A DNA stretch of 46,255 nucleotides, taken from contig PMLC01000067.1 of NCBI GenBank assembly GCA_003158745.1, positions 4,738-50,992 on the forward strand, in the 5' to 3' direction. Below are positions 17,077-25,780 of the stretch, piece after piece. Position 1 is the stretch's first letter; each line of letters begins with the position of its first letter. Position numbers and translations under genes: made by a program. The notes under the pieces are model-generated. The model made no database searches and was not told where the DNA came from. It saw only the letters and a program-made list of their open reading frames with translations. Source of the DNA: Acidobacteriota bacterium (GTDB taxonomy: Bacteria > Acidobacteriota > Thermoanaerobaculia > Thermoanaerobaculales > Thermoanaerobaculaceae).

Positions 17077-17588
17077 CCGACCAACCGATCACAGCGGTCT
17101 ACCCCGGCAGTTTCGATCCGTTCCATCTCGGCCACCTCGACATCGTGCGCCGGGCGGTCACCATCTTCCCGCGGGTCGTCGTCGGGGTCCTCCGCAACGC
17201 CGACAAGACGCCGCTGCTGCCGGCGGAGCGACGGGTGGAACTGATACGCGAAACGCTCGACGGGATGCCCGGCGTCGAGGTGACGGCGTTCTCGGGCCTG
17301 CTGGTCGACTTCATGCGCGAGAGCCGGGCACGGGTGATCCTGCGCGGCATGCGGGCTGTTTCCGACTTCGAGTACGAATTCCAGATCGCCCTCATGAACC
17401 GGAGGCTCTGGAACCCCGCCGAGACCGTTTTCCTTACCCCCACCGAGGAGTTCACCTACCTCTCGGGGCGGATCGTGCGCGAGATCTGGCATCTCGGCGG
17501 CGACGTCTCGGGGCTTGTGCCGGAGCCCGTTCGCCGCGCCCTCGAGGAGCTGCGGATGGAGTCGTTGAGGAACCCCGCCGAAGCGTGA
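17073..17588 (+). CDS. coaD: Phosphopantetheine adenylyltransferase
   Basis: Transfers AMP from ATP to 4'-phosphopantetheine to make dephospho-CoA, the penultimate step of CoA synthesis, in the cytoplasm. Its 171 residues fit the family. The nucleotidyltransferase motif YPGSFDPFHLGH is at 10-21 (HxGH 18-21), RGMRAVSDFEYE is at 91-102, and the C-terminal binding segment reads SGRIVREIWHLGGDVSGLVP (131-150), where SSSxVKE is more usual. The start is GTG at 17073, overlapping the previous stop by four bases. Coupling of coaD to exported proteins of unknown function is odd; in many bacteria it sits with rsmD. Confidence 0.94.
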   Translation: MTDQPITAVYPGSFDPFHLGHLDIVRRAVTIFPRVVVGVLRNADKTPLLPAERRVELIRETLDGMPGVEVTAFSGLLVDFMRESRARVILRGMRAVSDFEYEFQIALMNRRLWNPAETVFLTPTEEFTYLSGRIVREIWHLGGDVSGLVPEPVRRALEELRMESLRNPAEA

Positions 17589-17649
17589 TCGGAGCACCTG
17601 TCCCGCACCGCGGCTAGGTGCGGACACCTGGAGTGGAGGGTCGAAGCGC

Positions 17650-19503
17650 TTGTTCACGAACCGACGAACTCTGGTCGCCTCCCTCGCAGTGTTTGCCGCA
17701 ACGGGGAGCCTCGCCGCCGTGAACCTGCCGGGAGAGAAGGAAAGGTGGCGCACCGCCGAGGCGGGCGGGTTCACAATCTACTCGAACGCATCGGAAGGGG
17801 AGATTGTGCGGCTCGAGGCGAACCTCCAACACATGCGCGACGCGCTCGGTTCGATCTTCCAGATCAACACCCGGTCTCCTCGCCCGATCCGGGTTTTTCT
17901 CTTCGATGACACCAAGTCCTTCGCTCCGTTTCGAGACTCTCTCATGGGGCGGAAAGCCAAGATGGTCGCAGGAGCATTCCTGCACGGTCGCGATGCGGAG
18001 TACATCCTCCTGGATGCCCAGCATCACGAGGCATCTGAGAACATCGCCTACCACGAGCTCACGCATCTGTTCATCGAAAGTACCACGCCGGACGTCCCGT
18101 TATGGTTCAACGAAGGGCTTGCCGTGTTCCTCTCGACATTCGAGGTCGTCGGCACCAAGGTGAAGATCGGTCGCCCCGACCTAGCCAACATCCAACTCTT
18201 GCGCGAGCACGGCCGCATGCCGCTGGGACGCCTGCTCTCCGTCACCCCCGACGCAAAGGAGTACACCGAAGAGGGACATGCCGGGGTCTTCTACGCCGAG
18301 TCGTGGGCTTTCGTGCACTACTTGCTCATGGGCGCCCCGCAGCGAAAAGGTCAGCTCACCGCCTATCTCGCCGCCGTGAAGCAGGGGCACTCTCCCGAAG
18401 AGGCCTTTCGCTCGGCTTTTCAGTGCGACTTCGCGACTTTGGAGAACGAGCTTGGCAGCTACCTGCAGCGCGAGGGTCTGCAGTACAGAATCGTCGACCT
18501 GAGCGCCCTCCCGGCCGCCGCGACGCCGAAGCCGATCCCGGTCCCCCGCGACGAGATCCTGTTCGAACTCGGAGATCTCCTCTCGCAGTGCAACGCCTGC
18601 GATTTGGCCGATGCCCGAACGTTCCTGGACGAAGCGTTGAAGGTCAATCCTTCGAATGGGCAGGCCACGCTGCTGCTCGAGCAGCTCTCGCGGGGGCCGA
18701 CGCCGGATTTGGCGCTCGAGCCGCAACCCCCACGACCCGGGGAACCGAGCCGGATCCGTGTCCGGGAGCCGCAGCCGGATCCGACCCTCGAGGACCTGAT
18801 TGCCGCCGAGGGAATCGTCGGCGAACTGACCGGAACCCCCACTCCGCCGGACGAGCAGTTCCGCGCCAGGCTCGCACGAGCCCGCGAACTCTTCCAGGCG
18901 GTGCTGGCCCGGAACCCAAACTCGACACGGGCTTGCAACGGCCTGGCGAGAACCTACCGGTTTCAGATTGAAGACACGGATGCCGCCATCGCGACGTTCG
19001 AGAGAAGTCTCACCATCAACCCCGGTCAGGCGGGTGTCCTCGCGGAGATGATCGACCTCTGCGTCCGAAGGGGACGGCGACCAAAGGCGGACGAGATCAT
19101 GGATCGCTACGTCAAGACGAACCCCAACCCGGAGGTACGCCGCCAGTGCGAGGACATCCTTGCCCTTGGGGACGCCAATGAAGGGGCTCGCCTCGTGCGC
19201 GAAGGAAGAGCTGAGGACGGCCTGGCACTCATCGAACGCGCGATCGCGGGCACCTCGAATCCGACGATTCAGGATCAGCTCAGGGACAGCCTCGCGATGC
19301 TCAAAGCCGATCTCGACCGCCACAGGCAGGTGGACCTGTTCAACCAGGCAGCTGCGAAAGCTCGGGAAGGAGACCTCGTCGGCGCGTACAAAATCGTTGA
19401 TGCGTTGCTGTTGACTGCCACCGACCACGAGGTCATCGAGCGCGCCAAGAGCCTCCGGGAGAAGCTCAGGCCCTTCTTGATCAACCCGGAGAAGAAACCC
19501 TAG
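17650..19503 (+). CDS. Secreted MA-clan-like metallopeptidase domain with TPR tail
   Basis: This 617-residue protein starts at TTG 17650, supported by GGAGGG at 17635-17640; no ATG or GTG fits. A signal sequence (LVASLAVFAATGSLAA) leads into a DUF1570/peptidase MA-like domain: HELTH at 135-139 inside AYHELTHLFIES, and WFNEGLAVF at 152-160 with Glu155 as the likely third zinc ligand. After about residue 290 come TPR-like helical repeats (ADARTFLDEALKVNPSNGQATLLLEQL; AIATFERSLTINPGQAGVLAEMIDL), broken by a Pro-rich stretch at about 355-380. Zinc peptidase activity is expected from the motif; the target is unknown. The gene follows coaD after a 61-base gap and converges with a kinase pseudogene. 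Confidence 0.82.
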   Translation: MFTNRRTLVASLAVFAATGSLAAVNLPGEKERWRTAEAGGFTIYSNASEGEIVRLEANLQHMRDALGSIFQINTRSPRPIRVFLFDDTKSFAPFRDSLMGRKAKMVAGAFLHGRDAEYILLDAQHHEASENIAYHELTHLFIESTTPDVPLWFNEGLAVFLSTFEVVGTKVKIGRPDLANIQLLREHGRMPLGRLLSVTPDAKEYTEEGHAGVFYAESWAFVHYLLMGAPQRKGQLTAYLAAVKQGHSPEEAFRSAFQCDFATLENELGSYLQREGLQYRIVDLSALPAAATPKPIPVPRDEILFELGDLLSQCNACDLADARTFLDEALKVNPSNGQATLLLEQLSRGPTPDLALEPQPPRPGEPSRIRVREPQPDPTLEDLIAAEGIVGELTGTPTPPDEQFRARLARARELFQAVLARNPNSTRACNGLARTYRFQIEDTDAAIATFERSLTINPGQAGVLAEMIDLCVRRGRRPKADEIMDRYVKTNPNPEVRRQCEDILALGDANEGARLVREGRAEDGLALIERAIAGTSNPTIQDQLRDSLAMLKADLDRHRQVDLFNQAAAKAREGDLVGAYKIVDALLLTATDHEVIERAKSLREKLRPFLINPEKKP

Positions 19504-19609
19504 AGCCACTCGACGCCACCGAGTTGCGGCTCGGCCGTGGGCACACGCCCGGTGCCTCAACGCCCCTGCCGAGCTGACCCGGGGCCCACGGGACAGCTCC
19601 GGCTGCACA

Positions 19610-20951
19610 TCACCCCTGGGGAAGACGGGGGTCGATGTCGGTGGTTTCCTCGACGGTTTTCAGATCGACGACGACCGCGATCCACGTCGTGCGGTACCCT
19701 GGAGCGGTGAGCTTGACGTAGTGCCAGCCCGGTCGCGAGAGAGCACCTTGTGTCATGGCGAGCATGATCGGAGTTGTCGGCTCGACCGATCAGCACCCCA
19801 TCGACCGTTACCAGCGCATTCTCGGGCGTGAGCTTGAACTCGGCAGCACACCGGCTGTAGAAGATCGCCACGACCTGCGGCACCGTCACGGCCGCCCCTG
19901 TGGCAAGCGTGCCCGGCGGCTCCGGCGCGCTTGCAGTGACCGGCCCGGCTTGGCTGGGAGGCTCCGTCGGCTGCGGCGACGGAATGGGTCTCGATGCCGC
20001 CTTACGAGCGCGCCCGCTCTGTGGACCGGCGTGGCCGCCGCGAGCGGTGGGGGGGGGGTCAAAGCGGCGAGCGAATCCGGCACCGCTCGTCCTCCGCCGT
20101 ACCGAACCGCCACGGCACCCACTGCTGCCAGGACGCGGAGCGCCGCGAGCCTTGCCGGCACGACGAGCCTGGCGCGCCTCCACGTGGGCATTGGTCCCGT
20201 CGAGATCGTGAGGCCGTGCTGCGCGGTCGTGACCGGGTCGCTGAAGGCGACGCTTGCCACCACGGCGCGGGCGCCGGCCGCGAAAGATGCCTCGTCGGGA
20301 ATGCGCCTCTCGGGTGCCTTTTCCAAGTACCGGCGCAGGAAGGCGGTCACTTTCTCGCCAAGTGCGGTCGAGACCGGGGGGTTGGCGAGAGGATCCTCAA
20401 GGAGGATCTGATAGATCAACGTTGTGACGATGTTGGCCGGGTTGCCCACAACCGTGACGGTGCGGTTGAGGTCGGCCTTCTCGCCGACGGCCTTGGCGAC
20501 CCCAAAATCGGCGACCTTAACCCGACCTCGTGACCATGACATTCCCGGGCTTGATGTCCCGGTGCACGACCCCGAGTGCGTGGGCTGCCCCAAGGGCATC
20601 CGCAACCTGCCCAGCTATTTCGAGCGCCTCCGGCGCCGACGGGAACTCACCCCGCAAGAGCCGTCCCCCAAGGGACTCCCCGGTCACAAGCTCCATCACG
20701 AGGTAGAGCGAGTTTCCGTCCCGCCCGGCGTCGTATGCGGTCACGACGTCGGGATGGCTGATGCGCGCCGCCACCCGTACCTCCCGAAGGAAGCGCGCCT
20801 GCAGCTCGGCATTTGATCTGGCGATCTCACTGCCGCGGGGAGCGATCACCTTGACCGCGACCTATCGGTCGAGAGCCGGATCGAGGGCGCTGAAGACCGC
20901 GCCCGAGCTCGCCGAACGCGGATTGCGCCCGACCGCGGCCGGCAATATCAC
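19610..20951 (-). pseudogene. Ser/Thr protein kinase with C-terminal PEGA domain, degenerate
   Basis: Remnant of an Hanks-type kinase, reading on the minus strand. An FGELGRG fragment and GAVFSALDPALDR, both from the glycine-loop region (20865-20910), are in different frames. An in-frame TAG at 20862-20864 precedes VAVKVI. The catalytic loop HRDIKPGNVMV (about 20535-20570) is intact, but a stop follows and VADFGVAKAV continues in another frame (about 20495-20525). The segment from the activation loop to helix F is missing: TVVGNPAN runs straight into LIYQILLEDP. The C-terminal PEGA-type domain is also split: LTPENALVTVDGVLIG (about 19790-19840) and HYVKLTAPGYRTTWIAVVV (19665-19725) are in different frames. 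A run of ten G at 20049-20058 lies between the two parts. Its GTG would overlap the stop of the DUF2007-type gene, so it was once the last gene of that operon. Confidence 0.85.
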
Positions 20952-21343
20952 TGTTCGGCGTCCCCCGAGGTGTCAGGCTCGGCCTCGACATCCTCAGGGA
21001 TGGTGTCCTCCCCGGCATCGGCCTGAGCGAGCAGGGCATCGGCACGGTCTGCGTCCTCGGGGCCGACCAGCAGCAGCACCTCGGCCTCATCGACCTGTGG
21101 GAAGGGGTTCAGCACGACGTGCCTGTCCACAACCTCGGCGGCGATCCCGTGGTCCTCCAGGAGCCCCTGGGCGAGATGCGCCTCCTCGACCGTCGTGTAC
21201 GACGCCACCTCGACCCACGCGGGACCCGGCTCTGGCGGGGTCTGGACAGAGGGATGCGGCGAATTCAAAAGACCGACACCGCACTCCGAGCAGCGGGTGA
21301 AACCGTCGCGGTACTCAGCACCACACTCCGGACACCACGGCAT
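20948..21343 (-). CDS. Zinc-ribbon plus DUF2007-type signal-transducing protein
   Basis: This 131-residue protein starts with a zinc ribbon of two CxxC pairs (CPEC at 4-7, CSEC at 18-21). A DUF2007-like alpha/beta domain follows at about 43-100: VEVASYTTVEEAHLAQGLLEDHGI, then AEVLLLVGPEDADRADALL. The tail is acidic. DUF2007 proteins are annotated as putative signal transducers without a proven role. It lies 23 bases downstream of the small DUF883-like gene, and its stop overlaps the start of the kinase pseudogene, so the signalling partner in the operon may have been that kinase. Confidence 0.75.
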   Translation of the reverse strand: MPWCPECGAEYRDGFTRCSECGVGLLNSPHPSVQTPPEPGPAWVEVASYTTVEEAHLAQGLLEDHGIAAEVVDRHVVLNPFPQVDEAEVLLLVGPEDADRADALLAQADAGEDTIPEDVEAEPDTSGDAEQ

Positions 21344-21366
21344 GGGTCACCCCCAGGGCGAGGTGA

Positions 21367-21705
21367 CTAGAACTCGAACACCTCGCCGTCGAGAACGTCG
21401 GAGAGTTGGCGCATGATTCCACTGGTCACCGCCGCCGAAACACCCGCTACGATCGCGGCGCCTTTGGACCGACCGAGCAGGAAACCGAGGCCGGCTGCCA
21501 CGCCGACGGAGAGCATCGGGTGACGACGGACCATGTCACGCCAGTCGATCTCGCCGGGAATCACCTTGTCGAGGAGGAGGTCGGCGTTCAGGCGCCGGCG
21601 GTGGGCCTCCGCCTCGTCCTCATCGTTCTGGAGCTCGTACGACTCCTCCTCCGGCTCCGGGAAGTCGTGGCCCTGCTCCTCGTCACGGGGTTTCTCGTTG
21701 TCCAT
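21367..21705 (-). CDS. Small membrane protein, DUF883/YtxH-like
   Basis: This 112-residue protein has a very acidic N-terminus (residues 1-35), a linker with WRDMVRRHP, then a Gly/Ala-rich hydrophobic segment (MLSVGVAAGLGFLLGRSKGAA) like the C-terminal anchor of DUF883/YqjD proteins, followed by a second hydrophobic stretch (AAIVAGVSAAVTSGIM). It lies three bases after the stop of the helical DUF883-like gene 21709-22206. A membrane-surface or stress role is inferred from the family; no catalytic residues are seen. Confidence 0.65.
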   Translation of the reverse strand: MDNEKPRDEEQGHDFPEPEEESYELQNDEDEAEAHRRRLNADLLLDKVIPGEIDWRDMVRRHPMLSVGVAAGLGFLLGRSKGAAIVAGVSAAVTSGIMRQLSDVLDGEVFEF

Positions 21706-21708
21706 TCG

Positions 21709-22206
21709 TCATGGCTCCCGACGGCGCACGAGGTAGCCGACGGCGAAACCGATCCCGAGGGCGATCAGGACCGACTTGCCGGGGTTGCGCCGGATGTAGT
21801 CCACCACGTCGTCACGAACCTCCTTGACGTCGACCTCCTGCACCTTCGCCTTGACCTTGGCATAGCCTTTCTTGACGTCGGCGCTGATCTTCTCGAAGTT
21901 CGCTTTGGCCTTCTCGTAGGCCTCCTCGGCCAACTCGCGCGACCGGCCGTAAAGCTCACCCGTCTTCTCGCGGGCGTTCTCCAGGGCGGCCCAGGCTTCA
22001 GTCAGGTATACCTTGGCCTTGCTGTAGGCATCGGATGAACGCGACCGGATCTTTCCGTACCCCTCGCCAATCGCTTCTTTGGCTTTCTCCATCGAGCCCT
22101 CGGCTCGCGCAATGGACTCCTTGGCCCCTTCGAGCACGTCGTGCACCGCGCCCTCCAGCTGATCGATCTTCTCGTCAACTCCCGACGCCTTCTTCGGTGT
22201 GGTCAT
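21709..22206 (-). CDS. Helical DUF883/YtxH-like membrane-anchored protein
   Basis: This 165-residue protein is almost wholly amphipathic helix, rich in Ala, Lys and Glu with AKE/AKA repeats (KAKEAIGEGYGKIRSRSSDA; EEAYEKAKANFEKISADVKK). It ends with RRNPGKSVLIALGIGFAVGYLVRRREP, the single C-terminal membrane anchor typical of DUF883/YqjD-type proteins, some of which bind ribosomes or respond to stress. The ATG at 22206 is preferred over an upstream GTG at 22239 because GGAGGTG lies four bases upstream. It is first gene of a minus-strand operon with 21367-21705, 20948-21343 and the kinase pseudogene, and is divergent from the beta-CASP gene. Confidence 0.72.
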   Translation of the reverse strand: MTTPKKASGVDEKIDQLEGAVHDVLEGAKESIARAEGSMEKAKEAIGEGYGKIRSRSSDAYSKAKVYLTEAWAALENAREKTGELYGRSRELAEEAYEKAKANFEKISADVKKGYAKVKAKVQEVDVKEVRDDVVDYIRRNPGKSVLIALGIGFAVGYLVRRREP

Positions 22207-22301
22207 GGGCACCTCCCAGTGATCCCTTGATGACACCAATTCTACGCCCCGACCAAAAGGGGTGCAAGAGAAGCGAGGTTAAGAAAATGAGACCGGAGCG
22301 C

Positions 22302-22330
22302 TTGCCGCACCCCTCTCGCACGGGTATGGT
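22302..22330 (+). promoter_or_regulatory. Putative sigma70-type promoter for the beta-CASP gene
   Basis: TTGCCG (22302-22307), a 17-base spacer and TATGGT (22325-22330) make a reasonable housekeeping promoter. The predicted transcript would begin within about 5 bases of the ATG at 22342, so it would be nearly leaderless; AGAAGG at 22331-22336 is a weak ribosome site only if transcription starts earlier. Confidence 0.45.
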
Positions 22331-22341
22331 AGAAGGCCCAG

Positions 22342-23733
22342 ATGGTTTCTTTCACCTTCCTCGGCGCGACGGGAACGGTCACGGGTTCGCGCTACCTCCT
22401 CGAGGCTCACGGCTCGCGGATCCTGATCGACGCCGGCCTCTTCCAGGGAAAGAAGGAGCTCCGCCTCCGAAACTGGGCCCCGTTCCCCGTACCGCCAGAC
22501 TCCCTCACCGCCGTCATCCTAACCCACGCGCACATCGACCACTCCGGTTTCCTCCCGCGCCTCGTCCGACAGGGTTTCGGTGGCCCCACCTACGTCACAC
22601 CCCCGACATCCCGGCTGCTCCAGGCCGTCCTTCCCGACGCCGCTCACCTCCAGGAAGAAGAGGCGCGGTTCGCCACGAAGGTCGGTTCATCGAGGCACGT
22701 GCCCGCGTTGCCGCTGTTCACCGTGCGCGACGCACAACAGGCCCTCGGCACTCTCAGAGGCGTGCCTTTCGGGCAACGGACCACCCTCCGGCCCGGCATC
22801 GAGTTCTCCTATCACCGCCAGGGGCACATCCTCGGCGCCGCCGCGGTGGAGCTCCGAATCAAGGTCGCCGGTGGGGACCATCTTACGATCTACTTTTCGG
22901 GTGATGTCGGCCGTTACGGTGTCCCGATCCTCAAGGACCCGGAGCCGTACCCCGGATCCTCAATCCTCGTCGTCGAGAGCACGTACGGCGACCGCCTCCA
23001 CGACCCCGTCGACCCCCGCGAGCAGCTCGCCGACGTCATCAACGACGCCGCGAACCGAAAGGGCATCATCCTGGTGCCGGCGTTTGCGATCGATCGCACA
23101 CAGGAGCTGTTGTACCTGCTGCGTGAGCTCATCGAGGACGAGGCGATTCCGCCGCTCCCGATATTCCTCGACTCCCCGATGGGGCGCGAAGCAACCGCGG
23201 CTTATCGAGCGTGCGCCCAGGAGCACGACGCCGAAATGCGAGAGCTCGTGCGTTCAGGGGTGGACCCGCTGGCGCCCTCCACCCTCGAGATCATCGGGCA
23301 AGTGGACGAGTCCAAGAGGCTGAACGCGGTCTCGGGGCCGGTGATCATCATCTCGGCATCCGGAATGGCGACCGGGGGCCGCGTCCTCCACCACCTCCGC
23401 CACCGCCTGCCCGACCCTAGCACAACCGTCGTATTCGTGGGCTTCCAGGCCGAGGGCACTCGTGGGCGCCGGATCCTCGACGGGGAGCCGGAGGTCAAGA
23501 TCTTCGGCCAGATGGTCCCGGTAGCCGCACAGGTTCGCAGCATCCCCTCCCTCTCGGCCCATGCCGATGCCGACGAGCTCACGATCTGGGCAGGGGCGCC
23601 CGCAACCACGCCGTCCATCGTCTTCGTAACGCATGGCGAGCCGGCGGCAAGCCAGGCCCTGGCCGACCGCTTGGCAACACGGTTCGGGTGGCGGTGCGTC
23701 ATCCCTTCTCTCGAAGAGACGGTGACGCTGTGA
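22342..23733 (+). CDS. Beta-CASP metallo-beta-lactamase-fold RNA-processing hydrolase
   Basis: Cytoplasmic zinc-dependent nuclease-type hydrolase of 463 residues, related to CPSF73/YsxH-like MBL-fold RNA metallo-hydrolases. Seen are the MBL motif HAHIDHSG (about residues 55-62), a later His at HILGAAAVEL, the metal-bridging Asp in FSGDVGRYG, the beta-CASP insert from about 225 (VPAFAIDRTQELLYLL), and the C-terminal RMMBL segment (SLSAHADADEL, then FVTHGEPAASQALAD). The motif order fits the family. Substrates are expected to be RNA but none is shown. Its stop overlaps the start of the next gene by four bases (GTGA), indicating translational coupling to the YihY-type membrane protein. Confidence 0.9.
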   Translation: MVSFTFLGATGTVTGSRYLLEAHGSRILIDAGLFQGKKELRLRNWAPFPVPPDSLTAVILTHAHIDHSGFLPRLVRQGFGGPTYVTPPTSRLLQAVLPDAAHLQEEEARFATKVGSSRHVPALPLFTVRDAQQALGTLRGVPFGQRTTLRPGIEFSYHRQGHILGAAAVELRIKVAGGDHLTIYFSGDVGRYGVPILKDPEPYPGSSILVVESTYGDRLHDPVDPREQLADVINDAANRKGIILVPAFAIDRTQELLYLLRELIEDEAIPPLPIFLDSPMGREATAAYRACAQEHDAEMRELVRSGVDPLAPSTLEIIGQVDESKRLNAVSGPVIIISASGMATGGRVLHHLRHRLPDPSTTVVFVGFQAEGTRGRRILDGEPEVKIFGQMVPVAAQVRSIPSLSAHADADELTIWAGAPATTPSIVFVTHGEPAASQALADRLATRFGWRCVIPSLEETVTL

Positions 23734-24866
23734 GCAGACCACTCGTCGCATTCGGCCGCTTCGTCACCGAGCTTGTCCGCGCTCAGTACAGGGACCAGCT
23801 CATGCTGCGCGCCGGAGCGCTCGCTTACACCACCCTGCTGTCGATCGTCCCCCTGCTCACGGTGGCGCTCGTCACGGTAGGCCGTGTGCAGCCCGAGCGC
23901 GCCGCCGTCGTCGTACGCGCAATCGCGATGGTGCTTCCCTTCTCGCCGATGCGGGTTCAAGCGATCCTCGCCGCCTTCGCCCATCGGACCGCGGCGCTCG
24001 GCTGGCTGGCCATCGTGATCTCCGTCTTCGTGACATTCAACGCGTTTTGGCAGATAGAGGAGGTCATCAACGCGATCTGGGGATTCCCGAGGCGACGACG
24101 CTGGGAGGTCCGCCTGGTTTCGATAGGAACCCTGCTGGTGACCGGCCCCTTGTTGCTCACGGCACTGTTCTCGGCTCTCTACTGGCTCTCATCGCGGTCC
24201 TGGTATCCCCTCGTGGCGCCGCTCACTCGGCCCCTCCCCGCGCTGCTCGCCGCGATGGTGCTCACGGCGCTCTACCGGTGGGTCCCCCATACCAAGGTGA
24301 GCTGGCGCGCCGCCTTTACTGGTGCTGGCGTCGGTGCCCTCTCGCTCACGCTCCTCCACCTTGCCTTTCAGACCTACGTCGGGCTGGCCTCCGACCTCAA
24401 CGTGATCTACGGCTCGCTCGCAATGCTGCTTTTCTTCCTGTTGTCGATCTTCCTGCTCTGGTTCGCGATTCTGCTGGGGGCCGAAGCGTCATGGGTCGTC
24501 GGGCATGCCTTACCTGTGCCGCAAAGCGAAGGGAGCCGGCGTCTGCTGAACGTACTCGTCGCGATCGACCGGCAGGGGAGCCTCTCCACCGACGCGATCG
24601 TACGTCTCCTGGGCCATTCCGGAAACGACCTGCTGGCCCGTCTCGCGGCGGCCCCCGCGATCCTGACCGGAGGTTCCGCGGGATGGCGCCTGGCCCGCGC
24701 GCCGGAATCGATCACCGTCATCGAGGTTCGCGAGCGCGTCGGCGTCCCTTCCTCGCCCCCGGAAGACGATGGCGCCGAAACGCTGACTCTGGCGGGTTTC
24801 ATCAAGCAGTCCAACAGCGGAGAGGCTGCGGCGGTCGCGCCCGGCGTCTACCAGAAGGTCGTCTAG
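23730..24866 (+). CDS. YihY/BrkB (UPF0761) family inner-membrane protein
   Basis: This 378-residue protein starts at GTG 23730, overlapping the beta-CASP stop. The first about 265 residues are the YihY domain: six hydrophobic helices beginning RAGALAYTTLLSIVPLLTVAL, the family's typical opening, then FNAFWQIEEVINAIWGF and a final IYGSLAMLLFFLLSIFLLWFAILLGAE. The C-terminal about 110 residues are soluble and resemble a winged-helix-like tail (LLNVLVAIDRQGSLSTDAIVRLL). Older annotation as ribonuclease BN is not supported for this family; a transport or envelope role is unresolved. It converges with the methyltransferase gene. Confidence 0.88.
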   Translation: MSRPLVAFGRFVTELVRAQYRDQLMLRAGALAYTTLLSIVPLLTVALVTVGRVQPERAAVVVRAIAMVLPFSPMRVQAILAAFAHRTAALGWLAIVISVFVTFNAFWQIEEVINAIWGFPRRRRWEVRLVSIGTLLVTGPLLLTALFSALYWLSSRSWYPLVAPLTRPLPALLAAMVLTALYRWVPHTKVSWRAAFTGAGVGALSLTLLHLAFQTYVGLASDLNVIYGSLAMLLFFLLSIFLLWFAILLGAEASWVVGHALPVPQSEGSRRLLNVLVAIDRQGSLSTDAIVRLLGHSGNDLLARLAAAPAILTGGSAGWRLARAPESITVIEVRERVGVPSSPPEDDGAETLTLAGFIKQSNSGEAAAVAPGVYQKVV

Positions 24867-24897
24867 GAGCCTGTCCGATTAGTCGGGTGCGGTCGCG

Positions 24898-25737
24898 TTA
24901 CGAGTGCCCGATCGTGCGGACGAAGAAGTTACCGGTGCCCTCGCTGTTACCCGGACTCGCAGAGCCGCCGCCCTCGCCCGGTTTCCGGCCCGTGTACTCC
25001 GAGAAGAGTCCGATCGACAGCACCCGGTTGACGTCGGTGAAGCCGGCGGCGTCGAGCGCATCGAGGATCAAGGCGGGGGGCACGCAGTTCTCGATAGTGT
25101 CCCAGAAGTAGCGCATTAGGAGTTCCGCCTCGGCGTTGCGGGTGCGGAGCCTCGTCAAGGTCGGGACGACACGCCTCAGGTAGAAACGGATGATTCCGGC
25201 TCCCGCCTTGTTCGCTGGCCGCGTGAGCTCGAGCACGCACACCGTTCCCCCGGGCTTGAGCACGCGGAAGAACTCCTTGAACGCGGACGTCAGGTCACCC
25301 AGGTGCCGAAGCGCATACCCCATGCTCAGGAAGTCGAAGCCGCCCTCACGGATCGGGAGTTGCTCGCCCAGGCCGAGGACCCCGGCGACGCCGAGCTGCC
25401 GGCGGGCCTCCAGCAGCATCCCGAGACTGGGGTCGAGGCCGATGACCTGCCTCTCACCGGCGAGTCCGGCCGCTTCGCGGGCCACAAGTCCCGTTCCGAT
25501 CGCCACGTCGAGCACCGTCATTCCGTGGCTCAGCCCCGCTCGCTGCAACGCCTCGCGCCGGTACCGGCGCCCCCAGCCCAGCGCCATTGGTCCCTCGATC
25601 CGGTCGTAGTCGCGCGCGGCCGAGTCGAAGAGCCGGCGGACGAACCGCGGCCTCTCGTCATCGTTGTCGTAGTAACGACCGAGGGTCGGATGCGGCGGCA
25701 ATGCGACCCCAGATGCCGGTTGTTGTCCGTCTTCCAT
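24898..25737 (-). CDS. UbiE/MenG-like class I SAM methyltransferase
   Basis: This 279-residue methyltransferase of the quinone-biosynthesis type (C-methylation of demethylmenaquinone or a ubiquinone precursor). The SAM motif I VLDVAIGTGL is at about residues 75-84; the next acidic residue of motif II lies in GLDPSLGML; post-motif LSMGYALRHLGD and FFRVLKPGGTVCVLEL are typical UbiE/MenG phrases. The first about 30 residues and the Gly/Ser-rich last 25 are extra compared with the core. Which quinone it serves cannot be read; no other quinone genes are here. The ATG has no ribosome site, and a TAGAAT box (plus-strand 25744-25749) lies only six bases upstream. Confidence 0.82.
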   Translation of the reverse strand: MEDGQQPASGVALPPHPTLGRYYDNDDERPRFVRRLFDSAARDYDRIEGPMALGWGRRYRREALQRAGLSHGMTVLDVAIGTGLVAREAAGLAGERQVIGLDPSLGMLLEARRQLGVAGVLGLGEQLPIREGGFDFLSMGYALRHLGDLTSAFKEFFRVLKPGGTVCVLELTRPANKAGAGIIRFYLRRVVPTLTRLRTRNAEAELLMRYFWDTIENCVPPALILDALDAAGFTDVNRVLSIGLFSEYTGRKPGEGGGSASPGNSEGTGNFFVRTIGHS

Positions 25738-25780
25738 CGTGGAATTCTACCAGCGCCCCCAAATGGGATACCGAGTGATA

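Noticed and set aside
18181-19608. 475-residue minus-strand ORF
   Set aside because: Shadow of the zinc peptidase/TPR gene; no motif or start signal.
24867-24897. CCGA-TTAG-TCGG hairpin between the YihY and methyltransferase genes
   Set aside because: Only a four-base stem with no U-run; too weak to call a terminator.
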